Positions 6,885 through 13,674 of a DNA stretch of 14,919 bases are shown piece after piece (position 1 is the stretch's first letter; each line of letters opens with the position of its first letter). The position numbers and the translations under genes are program-made. The notes under the pieces were generated by a model. That model saw nothing but the letters and a program-made list of their open reading frames with translations, did not search any database and was not told where the DNA came from. Origin of the DNA: Spirochaetaceae bacterium (GTDB taxonomy: Bacteria > Spirochaetota > Spirochaetia > Treponematales > Breznakiellaceae); contig JAITKQ010000121.1 of the NCBI GenBank assembly GCA_031278295.1, forward strand, positions 1-14,919, read 5' to 3'.

Positions 6885-8472
6885 ACGCCGGTTCACTCTC
6901 AAGCAGCGCCCGTGTGTACGCGCCGGCGCTTTCAATTCGCATATTTTTGGAGTCGCTTATTTCGTTGAAACCGCCGTCTTTCATCACCGCTATTTTGTGG
7001 CAAAAAGACCTTAGTATACGAATATCGTGGGAAATCATCAAAATTGAAAATCCCTGCTGTTCGTGCAAGTCGCGCAGTAATTCGAGTATCTGGGACTGTA
7101 TACTCATATCGAGGGCGGAAACAGCCTCATCACAGATAAGGATGTCCGGCTGAAGAACCAGCGCTCTGGCGATTGCGACACGCTGGCACTGTCCGGTACT
7201 CAACTGCGGGGGGCGCCTGGCTTGCGTGTCCACGTCCAGCCCTACCAGCGCAAGATAATGACGCGCCTTTTCCGCCCGCTCATTCCGGCTGCCCTGATTA
7301 AAATAGCGAAGCGGCTCCATAACCAGACGCAACGCCGTATGACGCGGGTTAAGGCTTGCCCTCGCATCCTGAAAAATAATCTGGATATGGCGGCATAGTT
7401 GCCGCCTTGCGCGGCGGGACAGCGCGGTAGTATTCGTTCCGCTGTACAAAACCTTGCCGCCGTCCGGTTTTTCCAGAGCGACTATACACCTTGCCAGAGT
7501 CGATTTCCCGCAGCCGCTCGCCCCAAGAATCCCTATCACTTCTTTTTCGTGCAGCGTAAGGTTCAAATCATGCAGGACTCCGCGCCGGGAAAAATTTTTT
7601 GCGAGATTTTCAATACTGAGCAGCACGGTTTCCGAACAGTTGCGGCCCCGGCATTCAATCGTTTCGATGCGGGCGCGGGACGCGATTAACTCTTTTGTGT
7701 AGGCGGACTCAGGATACGCGAATACTTTTTTTACATCGCCCGTTTCCTCGACGATTCCTTTATTCAGCGCCATTACGCTGTCCCCCGCCGTCCGCGCCAC
7801 CGCTATATCGTGGGTAATCAGCAGAACCGCAAGGTTGAATTCACGCTGTATATGTTTTATAAGGTTTAACACTTCCCTCTGGCTCACGGTATCGAGCGCG
7901 GAGGTCGGCTCGTCCGCTATCAAAACTTTAGGGCGCAGGCACAGCGAAAGCGCGATATATACCCGCTGACACATTCCGCCGCTCAGCTGGAACGGATACG
8001 AGCCAAGAACATCGGCGGGAGCGGTAAAATTAAGTTTTTGCAGCAGCGCGGCGCTTACATCGTCAACATCGCGGACGGCGGCAAGGCGGTGAAAAACAAG
8101 CAATTCCTTAAAATGTTCCCTCACCGTCATCAGCGGATTGAGGGCAAGCCGCGCGTCCTGAAAAATCATCGTAAAAAAAGACCCGCGTGTCTTGTACCAG
8201 TCAGGCGTTCCGGCGGCGCTCAAATCCGCAAAGAAATCTCCGTACCGCGCCGTACCGCTTTCAATCCGCGCCGATGTAGGAAGCAGCCCGCTCACCGCCT
8301 TCGCAATCGTGGATTTTCCCGACCCGCTCTCGCCCAGTACGGCAAGAACTTTACCGCTGTAAAGGTTAAACGACACACCTTTCAGAACCTCGGCATACTG
8401 TTCATTCAAACCGCGCCGCCTGTACGCTACCCGTAAATCGCTGACCCGCATGACAGGCGTATCATCACGCAT
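6877..8472 (-). CDS. Fused Opp/Dpp/Nik-type double ATPase (DppD-DppF-like)
   Basis: This 531-residue protein carries two complete ABC ATPase domains and powers the permease pair encoded upstream in the operon. Domain 1 (about 8-265) has Walker A GESGSGKST (47-55), signature LSGGMCQR (163-170), Walker B VLIADEPTSALD (Glu188) and His221. Domain 2 (about 284-525) has GASGCGKST (317-325), a variant signature LSTGQCQR (424-431), ILICDEAVSALD (Glu449) and His482. The linker between them is short. Neither half shows the C-terminal cysteine-rich segment found in many DppD/OppD-type proteins. ATG 8472 is preceded by AAGGAG, which overlaps the stop of the permease gene (11 bases between genes). Substrate specificity comes from the binding protein and permeases, so dipeptide, nickel or another chelate cannot be told apart here. 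Confidence 0.92.
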   Translation of the reverse strand: MRDDTPVMRVSDLRVAYRRRGLNEQYAEVLKGVSFNLYSGKVLAVLGESGSGKSTIAKAVSGLLPTSARIESGTARYGDFFADLSAAGTPDWYKTRGSFFTMIFQDARLALNPLMTVREHFKELLVFHRLAAVRDVDDVSAALLQKLNFTAPADVLGSYPFQLSGGMCQRVYIALSLCLRPKVLIADEPTSALDTVSQREVLNLIKHIQREFNLAVLLITHDIAVARTAGDSVMALNKGIVEETGDVKKVFAYPESAYTKELIASRARIETIECRGRNCSETVLLSIENLAKNFSRRGVLHDLNLTLHEKEVIGILGASGCGKSTLARCIVALEKPDGGKVLYSGTNTTALSRRARRQLCRHIQIIFQDARASLNPRHTALRLVMEPLRYFNQGSRNERAEKARHYLALVGLDVDTQARRPPQLSTGQCQRVAIARALVLQPDILICDEAVSALDMSIQSQILELLRDLHEQQGFSILMISHDIRILRSFCHKIAVMKDGGFNEISDSKNMRIESAGAYTRALLESEPAYE

Positions 8473-8483
8473 AAATCATCTCC

Positions 8484-9338
8484 TTATATTTTCAGCGTCT
8501 CGAACGGATCGAGCATATCGCGTAGGCTCTCGCCAATCAGATTGAGTGCGAGAACTGTCAAGACGATAAACAGCGCGGGGCCGAGCAGGATGTAGGGCGC
8601 GAGCATGAAGTGCGCCCTCCCGTCCGACAGCATACTTCCCCATTCGGGATTGGGCGGCTGGGCGCCGAGACCCAGAAAAGACAGCGCAGAAAGCGACAGT
8701 ATCAGTGTGCTGAGTTCGAAGGTGGCATGAATCAGCACTGGGCTTATCACTTTTGGCAGCAATTCCTGAATCACGATGACGCGGTTACGCGCCCCCAAAA
8801 CCCGCGCCGCCTCTACAGACGTTTCATTTTTTGCCTGTAAAACGATGCTTCGGGTGAGCCGCGCAAACGGAACCCACCACACGAATACGACCGCGGCGAG
8901 AAGCTGCATCAAGCCCTGCCCGAATAACGCGGTGATCAGCATGGCAAGAACCATGAACGGAAACGCCAGCAGTACGTCCATGCCGCGGGACAACACAAGA
9001 TCGAAAATTGACGGGCTATAGAGGCCGGCGCTCAATCCGGCCAATAGTCCGAGCGCAAGCGCGATCCCCAGCGAGAGTATCGACGTGGTAAGAGTCGTTC
9101 TGCCGCCGAACAGCGTCCTTGAAAACACATCCCGCCCGAATCGGTCAGTCCCGAATATATGGGCCGCACCGGGTTTTTCCAGACGGGCCGAGGCGTTCTG
9201 TTCAAATGGGTTGTACGATGTAAAAAGAGGCGCCCCTGCAACAAGAATTATGACTGCCAGTAGCAGCGTCATTCCAACGGCGCAGTTTAGAAGCGGACGA
9301 TTTACCTTTATCATGTTTGCCGCTATTCTTGCCGTCAT
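8484..9338 (-). CDS. Opp/Dpp/Nik-type ABC permease, DppC-like
   Basis: This 284-residue inner-membrane permease has an N-terminal membrane segment at about 17-37, then the DppC/NikC family motif FGTDRFGRDVFSRTLFGGR and five more membrane segments. The EAA loop is EAARVLGARNRVIVIQELLP, which docks with the ATPase subunits, and the family ending LSFLGLGAQPPNPEWGSML is present. Length and motif order are normal. It overlaps the preceding permease gene by ATGA (9335-9338), so the two permeases are probably translated in a coupled way and form the channel as a heterodimer. Confidence 0.93.
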   Translation of the reverse strand: MTARIAANMIKVNRPLLNCAVGMTLLLAVIILVAGAPLFTSYNPFEQNASARLEKPGAAHIFGTDRFGRDVFSRTLFGGRTTLTTSILSLGIALALGLLAGLSAGLYSPSIFDLVLSRGMDVLLAFPFMVLAMLITALFGQGLMQLLAAVVFVWWVPFARLTRSIVLQAKNETSVEAARVLGARNRVIVIQELLPKVISPVLIHATFELSTLILSLSALSFLGLGAQPPNPEWGSMLSDGRAHFMLAPYILLGPALFIVLTVLALNLIGESLRDMLDPFETLKI

Positions 9339-10294
9339 TTATTCCGCCCCCGGGCGACTCGTGGATCGATGACCGTGTATAACAGGTCTACCGCAAGGTT
9401 GACCGTTATTACCGCCGATACCATGATGAGCGCGTAGCCCTGAATCACCGGATAGTCGTGGAAAACTATGCTGTTCAACGCATAACTGCCGATACCGGGC
9501 CACGAAAAAATTGTTTCCACGACCACCGCCCCGGAAATCATCGCGGTAAATGACAGCGCGATTACCGTTACGGTCGGCAGCAGCGCGTTCCGCAGGGCGT
9601 GTTTTACCACACGGCCTTTTGAAAGGCCCCTGCAAAGCGCCGCGCTCACGTAAGTCTGCCCCAGTTCGGAAAGCAGGTTTGCCCGTACCATCCGTATTAA
9701 CTGCGGCAGTCCGGACAGCGCAAGCACGATTGCCGGAAGCCACAGCCGTTGTATCGAGGCATCGCTGCCTATCTCAAAAACATGGAGGCTAACGCCGAAA
9801 GCATACAGCAGCGCAAGCCCTATCACAAAAGCCGGAATCGACGCGAACAGTACGCAAAAAAAACGGATAACATTGTCGAGCGTTTTTCCGGACTTTAACG
9901 CGGATTGTATCCCCAGCAATGTGCCGAAAACCAACTGTATGATGATCGCCGTGATCGAAAGCAACACTGTTGCGGGTAGCCGCTCCGCGATTTCGGTCGC
10001 TATGGGACGCCCGGTATGAATGGAATTTCCCAAATCAAAACGAACCAGACGTTTAAGCCATTGTGCATACTGAACCGCAATACTCCGGTCAAGTCCGTAC
10101 TGGGCACGTATTTCGGCTATCCGTTCCCTGTAGGCCTCGCTGTTCTGTATCGCGTACTCCCCCGGATGTTCCCATAAAACCAATTCCACCGGATCGCCGG
10201 GCGCAAGCCGGACAATTATGAACAGCAGCAACGTGGCAAGGAACAGCGTAACGGCGGCCCCGGCGAGTTTCTTTATGACGGTTTTTCCGGTCAT
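9335..10294 (-). CDS. Opp/Dpp/Nik-type ABC permease, DppB-like
   Basis: This 319-residue inner-membrane permease shows the DppB/NikB pattern: an N-terminal membrane helix with RLAPGDPV, then YGLDRSIAVQYAQWL and FDLGNSIHTGRPI, the EAA-type loop YVSAALCRGLSKGRVVKHAL, and ETIFSWPGIG near the C terminus, with six predicted membrane segments. Length is typical. Its ATG overlaps the stop of the binding-protein gene by ATGA (10291-10294). It should pair with the DppC-like protein and receive ligand from the lipoprotein encoded just upstream in the operon. Confidence 0.93.
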   Translation of the reverse strand: MTGKTVIKKLAGAAVTLFLATLLLFIIVRLAPGDPVELVLWEHPGEYAIQNSEAYRERIAEIRAQYGLDRSIAVQYAQWLKRLVRFDLGNSIHTGRPIATEIAERLPATVLLSITAIIIQLVFGTLLGIQSALKSGKTLDNVIRFFCVLFASIPAFVIGLALLYAFGVSLHVFEIGSDASIQRLWLPAIVLALSGLPQLIRMVRANLLSELGQTYVSAALCRGLSKGRVVKHALRNALLPTVTVIALSFTAMISGAVVVETIFSWPGIGSYALNSIVFHDYPVIQGYALIMVSAVITVNLAVDLLYTVIDPRVARGRNK

Positions 10295-11829
10295 TTGGCA
10301 TCGGCAAATGACAGATCGGGATTATTGGTTAAATTCTCGTACTGCCTGAAATGAGGAATAAAGCCGTTCAGTTTTTTGCTTACCGCAACGACTTCGGGGC
10401 GCACGCTCATGTACAGCGCGGGGGCCATCTCGGCTGCCCGCAGGTTTACCTGCGAAGCGATGGCGTTGCGTTCCTCCTCCGTGGGCGCGTCAAGTTTCGC
10501 CAGCAAATCGTTTACGGCGCTGTCGTTAAAGCCGCCGTAGTTTGCCCCGCCTTCCGGCGCGTACTGTCCCCTAAGCAGCGCTCCCGTGTTGCCAAACGTT
10601 GTCCACGCCTCGATAAAGGCGTCCCAATCGCCTGTCTTGCGGGCCTCCACCAAAAGCTCATAGTCCCCAAACCGGACATCCACATTCACCCCAAGACGGG
10701 CCAACTGTCCCTGAACCGCCTCGCCCAGGGCCTTGTCCACTCCCCAAGTCAACAGCCGGAACGCCAACCGCGTATTTCCGTTATAGCGAAAGCCGTCTGC
10801 CCCGAGCGTCCAGCCTGCCCCGTCCAGCAGCGCGGACGCCTTCTGAAAATCGTAGCCGTAAACGGCGGTCTTCGCCTCCGGGAAGAGCGGGTTAGAGCCT
10901 AACCAAGTCGTAACGGGGGTACTCTGCCCTTCCGCCCCAAGCAGCACCAGCTCTGCCCGGTCAAGTCCCCAGCTTAGAGCCTGCCGCACCCGCAAATCCT
11001 GAAACAGCGGCTTTCTAAGGTTGAGGTAAACGGTTTCGGTGTTTGCCGGATTGACGGCGACAATTTTTGCCGTACTGCTGTTGTTAAACTGATCGACGCT
11101 GGCAAACGGAATGTTTGAAACGATATGGTAACGCCCGCTCAAAGCCGCCAGCACCCGCGCGTTTTCATCGGGGATTTCTTCCTGTATCACATTTTTTATG
11201 ATAGCGTTTTGTCCCCAATGCTTATCGTTGGCTGTAAGAACGAGTTTTTGATTAGGATAGTGTTCGACAATTTTGTATAAACCGGTAAAATCAACCGTGC
11301 TTACGTCTTTGTAGGTATACGGCGGGTCAACATTATGGATTATGAATTGGTAGTACGCAAGGTTAAGCGGCACCTGCATATACTCTTTTTCTGTTTTAAC
11401 CCGAATGGTTTTATCGTCGATCTTTGTAAACGACATTCCTTCGATAGAAGGAGCGGCCCTAATATTGAGCGCCCTTGAACGTTCAAGCGAGGCAATTACC
11501 CTGTCCGCGTTTACCTCCGCCCCGCTCCAAAAATAGGCGTCCGGCCTTATCTTTATTTCCCATGTGTTAGCATCAATTTCGGTAATGCTTTCGGCAAGGC
11601 TCGGCTCAACGGTCCCCTCAGGACTCACCCAAAAAAGCATTTCTCCGATTCCTATGCGTACCAAAAAGCTGGAATCAAGAAAGCCCGTAGGATCAAGGGT
11701 AGCGGGAACTTCCGTGCTTGCCGCCATGAGCGTCTGATCCTCTGCCTTGCGGCTGCTGCACGCTACCAAGGCTTCAACTAACAGAAGTGTGGATAAAAAT
11801 ACCCCCCCCCGCACAAAAAACTTCCTCAT
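10291..11829 (-). CDS. Opp/Nik-type solute-binding lipoprotein (SBP_bac_5)
   Basis: This 512-residue extracytoplasmic binding protein is the first gene of the operon. I chose ATG 11829 rather than the longer frame to 11982, because it has AAGGAG at a good distance and starts a classic lipoprotein signal: MRKFFVRGG, a hydrophobic core, then the lipobox LVAC with Cys24 as the lipidated residue. The mature part matches family 5 solute-binding proteins: ATLDPTGF near the start, PSLAESI, WEIKIRPDAYFWSG, VYLNLRKPLFQDLRVRQALSWGLDR, and a C-terminal lobe with YGGFNDSAVNDLL. Such proteins bind oligopeptides, nickel or metal chelates; the ligand cannot be read from the sequence. The signal region contains nine consecutive G in the coding strand (11810-11802), a possible slippage site. 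Confidence 0.93.
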   Translation of the reverse strand: MRKFFVRGGVFLSTLLLVEALVACSSRKAEDQTLMAASTEVPATLDPTGFLDSSFLVRIGIGEMLFWVSPEGTVEPSLAESITEIDANTWEIKIRPDAYFWSGAEVNADRVIASLERSRALNIRAAPSIEGMSFTKIDDKTIRVKTEKEYMQVPLNLAYYQFIIHNVDPPYTYKDVSTVDFTGLYKIVEHYPNQKLVLTANDKHWGQNAIIKNVIQEEIPDENARVLAALSGRYHIVSNIPFASVDQFNNSSTAKIVAVNPANTETVYLNLRKPLFQDLRVRQALSWGLDRAELVLLGAEGQSTPVTTWLGSNPLFPEAKTAVYGYDFQKASALLDGAGWTLGADGFRYNGNTRLAFRLLTWGVDKALGEAVQGQLARLGVNVDVRFGDYELLVEARKTGDWDAFIEAWTTFGNTGALLRGQYAPEGGANYGGFNDSAVNDLLAKLDAPTEEERNAIASQVNLRAAEMAPALYMSVRPEVVAVSKKLNGFIPHFRQYENLTNNPDLSFADAK

Positions 11830-11864
11830 AAAACACTCCTTGCTAACACCGTTTTGCGGACAAT

Positions 11865-11918
11865 AAAAAAACCCGATCACTATCCTGCATGGCAAGGCCT
11901 GCAAAACGAGTAATCGGG
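11865..11918 (-). terminator. Intrinsic terminator in the operon leader, possible attenuator
   Basis: Read on the minus strand, CCCGATTACT (11918-11909) pairs with AGTGATCGGG (11881-11872) over ten pairs with one G-U. An inner stem TGCAGGC/GCCATGCA lies within the loop, and seven T follow (11871-11865). The structure sits between the likely promoter and the start of the binding-protein gene, so it would stop the operon's own transcript. Just upstream, GGGTTGAAGCCC could pair using the same CCC and compete with the terminator, as in a riboswitch or attenuator. I cannot match it to a named riboswitch class. Confidence 0.65.
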
Positions 11919-11935
11919 CTTCAACCCTTAAAATA

Positions 11936-11950
11936 CGGACTTCCTGTCCG
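11936..11950 (-). promoter_or_regulatory. Small leader hairpin upstream of the attenuator
   Basis: CGGAC (11936-11940) and GTCCG (11946-11950) form a perfect five-pair stem around a five-base loop. It would be at the very 5' end of the transcript if the promoter proposed for the operon is right. It could be the first helix of a ligand-sensing leader or an RNA-stabilising cap; its role is unproven. Confidence 0.35.
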
Positions 11951-11958
11951 CATCGTGT

Positions 11959-11987
11959 TAGATAATAATATACGGCCGCCAAAGCAA
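11959..11987 (-). promoter_or_regulatory. Likely sigma-70 promoter of the transport operon
   Basis: On the minus strand, TTGCTT (11987-11982) and TATCTA (11964-11959) are separated by 17 bases, a fair match to -35 and -10 boxes. Transcription would start near 11952, giving a leader of about 120 bases that contains the terminator-like hairpin. Overlapping alternatives such as TATTAT, three bases closer to the -35 box, exist in the same AT-rich patch. No operator dyad is obvious around it. Confidence 0.45.
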
Positions 11988-12120
11988 CCGGCCTTAAGCG
12001 AACTTCAACCTGTCAAAAGAGCTTTCAAGCCCTTGTGCCGACAGTCTGTTCTCTTAAACGTTTTTAGTATCGTGGAAACGCGAATTTTTGTCAAGGGCGG
12101 GCATTGCCTAATCAGCGATT
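11988..12120. other. Intergenic stretch with no feature seen
   Basis: I see no reading frame with a credible start, no RNA gene and no clear repeat here. It separates the divergent operon promoter from the decayed transposase. It may hold upstream regulatory sites for the operon, but no dyad stands out. Confidence 0.4.
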
Positions 12121-12754
12121 TTACATATTGAGATATGGAACGAGGAGAAAGGGAAAATCACTTATAAGAACGCATGGGTGACGGACAAATAGATAAGCGG
12201 GGAGAATGTCCGATTGCTTGCCGGGTGCGGGTGGGCACGGTGGAAGATAGAGATGGAGCATAACAAGGTGCTGAAGAAACATGGGTACAACCCGGAACAC
12301 AACTTCGGGCACGGGAATAACCATGCCTGTGAGATATATGCGGTGTTAAATGAGCCTGTCCAAAATTAATCATTTGTGCGCTAACCGGTCCCGGCATAGA
12401 CGGGGACACGGTGCGAACCTTCGCTTCGATGGAACAGGCTGGAGCCATCGGCTCTTGCAGTTTTTGTGGCTTAAAAGCCATAAGCTAAAGTCACAAGACT
12501 GCGTTTTTTATAGGTTACTATACAAGCAAAGTTTGTCTCCCGAAAACTGAAGTTTTGGAACAGCCTCACATCTTCTGGGATTTTTAATGCACGGGTTGAT
12601 GCCGCTTCTGGAGGAGGAATATCAGAAGACCTGGGAGTCATTTGGGAGGCGGGAGACATTTTTCGAGGCTTTACGGTTTTCGTTCTGGCGTTTTCTGCAT
12701 GAGAGTTGGGAAGAATTCCTGATTTTCGTCCTCGGTGATAAACCGGACGGGTAA
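12121..12754 (+). pseudogene. Transposase remnant, C-terminal part, interrupted
   Basis: Frame 12121 reads WNEEKGKITYKNAWVTDK, then a TAG stop at 12190, then ARWKIEMEHNKVLKKHGYN and PEHNFGHGNNHACEIYAVLN, the C-terminal signature of IS4-like (DDE) transposases with the catalytic Glu region (RWKIE.EH). Translation is then broken at 12352 by a 216-bp insert. From 12572 it resumes as LLGFLMHGLMPLLEEEYQ and ends in LIFVLGDKPDG at TAA 12752. Deleting 12352-12571 rejoins VLN to LLGFLMH in frame, as expected for the intact protein. The N-terminal two thirds are missing. No flanking inverted repeats of the parent element were recognised. Confidence 0.75.
12352..12567. mobile_element. 216-bp miniature element inside the transposase remnant
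   Basis: The left end GAGCCTGTCCAAAA (12352 on) and the complement of the right end, GAGGCTGTTCCAAAA (ending 12567), are imperfect terminal inverted repeats. Flanking AAAT (12348-12351) and ACAT (12568-12571) look like a 4-base target duplication with one change. Removing element plus one duplication (220 bp) restores the transposase frame, which fixes the boundaries. No coding potential is seen inside, so it is probably a non-autonomous element (MITE) mobilised by a transposase encoded elsewhere. Confidence 0.7.
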
Positions 12755-12774
12755 ATGTAAAATTGCTGGCCTAA

Positions 12775-13001
12775 GGAAGCACTGATTTATTCAATCGAGC
12801 ATTCGCCAACCGCGTTGGCGCATTCGCCAACTACGTTGGCGCATTCGCCAACCGCGTTGGCGCATTCGCCAACCGCGTTGGCGCAATCGGTGCTGCTTTA
12901 ACGCAAGGTAAACAAAGTTTACCCCATTTGCGCAATGAAATGAGCAAATACAACGTTAAAGTAGCACCGATTTATTCTCGATTGAATAAATCAGTGCTTC
13001 C
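12775..13001. mobile_element. 227-bp miniature element with perfect 25-bp inverted ends
   Basis: The ends 12775-12799 (starting GGAAGCACTGATTTATTC) and 12977-13001 are perfect 25-base inverted repeats, flanked by CTAA on both sides (12771-12774 and 13002-13005) as a 4-base target duplication. Inside lie a second, 19-base inverted pair (12885-12903 and 12954-12972, one mismatch, CGTTAAAGTAGCACCGATT on the right), a GGTAAAC-AAA-GTTTACC hairpin (12907-12923), and ATTTGC/GCAAAT further in. There is no reading frame of note. It is best read as a MITE with nested folding; the family is not recognised. Confidence 0.85.
12800..12883. repeat. Four tandem 21-bp hairpin units
   Basis: Four head-to-tail 21-bp units begin at 12800, 12821, 12842 and 12863. 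Each contains the dyad CGCCAAC-NNN-GTTGGCG; the loop is CGC in three units and TAC in the second. They lie inside the left half of the 227-bp miniature element. Units abut with no spacers, so this is not a CRISPR array. The symmetrical units could be protein binding sites or REP-like hairpins. Confidence 0.9.
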
Positions 13002-13015
13002 CTAAGGAAACGCAC

Positions 13016-13640
13016 ATGGACATCCCCCTCCAACAGAGCCAACCCCCTCCACACGGGGCCAACCCCCTCCAACGGGGAACACCCACCGCCACGGGGGACA
13101 ATCCGCCACCGAGGGACAACCCCCTTTCCACAGGGTCAGCCTCCTCCAAGGGACAGCCCCCTCCACCGAGGGACAGCCCCTCCACACGGGGAAAACTCCC
13201 TCTGCCGAGGGCCAACCCTCTTCGCACAAAGGATAGCCTCCGTCCCAAAGGACAGCCTTCCCTCGCCGAGGGACAACCCCCTTTCCACGGGGACAGCCTC
13301 CTCCGAGGGTTAGCCTCCTCCAACGGGGAACACCCACCGCCACGGGGGACAACCCGCCACCAAAGGACAGCCCCCTCCACCGAGGGACAGCCCCCTCCAC
13401 ACGGGGACTGCCTCCTCCGCACGAGGGACAGCCTCCTCCGAGGGACAACCCCCTCCACACGGGGAAAACCCCCTCCGCCGAGGGACAGTCCGCCACCGAG
13501 GGCCAACCCTCTTCGCACAAGGAATAGCCTCCGTCCCAAGGGACAGCCCCCTCTACACGGGGACAACCCGCCATCAATGGACTGCCGCCCCTCGCTGAGG
13601 GCCAACCCCCTTTCCACAGGGACAGCCCACCTTCCATCCT
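13016..13640. repeat. C-rich degenerate repeat array
   Basis: The region consists of degenerate units of the type GGGACAGCCCCCTCCACACG, many with a CCCC...GGGG dyad. Longer copies occur too: a 41-base block near 13070-13110 recurs at 13321-13361 with one difference, and a block at about 13186-13257 recurs, expanded, at about 13457-13548. Stop codons are nearly absent on both strands, giving frames of 213 residues (plus, proline-rich, ATG 13016 with AAGGA upstream) and 252 residues (minus, Gly/Trp-rich). Both have repeat-driven composition and no domain, so I treat the region as non-coding. It adjoins the 227-bp element on the left and the dehydrogenase remnant on the right. Confidence 0.75.
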
Positions 13641-13674
13641 CCATCTATAAAAAATAAAAAAACCGCAAAAAAAG

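Noticed and set aside
6885..6935. Longer start for the methyltransferase
   Set aside because: The added 17 residues lie inside the fused ATPase gene; ATG 6884 gives the normal overlap and a family-like N terminus.
11852..11964. Cobalamin or NiCo riboswitch
   Set aside because: No B12-box sequence or recognisable four-way NiCo junction; only an attenuator-like layout can be supported.
11830..11982. Longer start for the binding protein
   Set aside because: It would translate through the promoter and terminator hairpin; ATG 11829 has a good Shine-Dalgarno sequence and a complete lipoprotein signal.
12800..12883. CRISPR array
   Set aside because: The 21-bp units are contiguous with no unique spacers, and no cas genes are present; they are a tandem hairpin array inside a miniature element.
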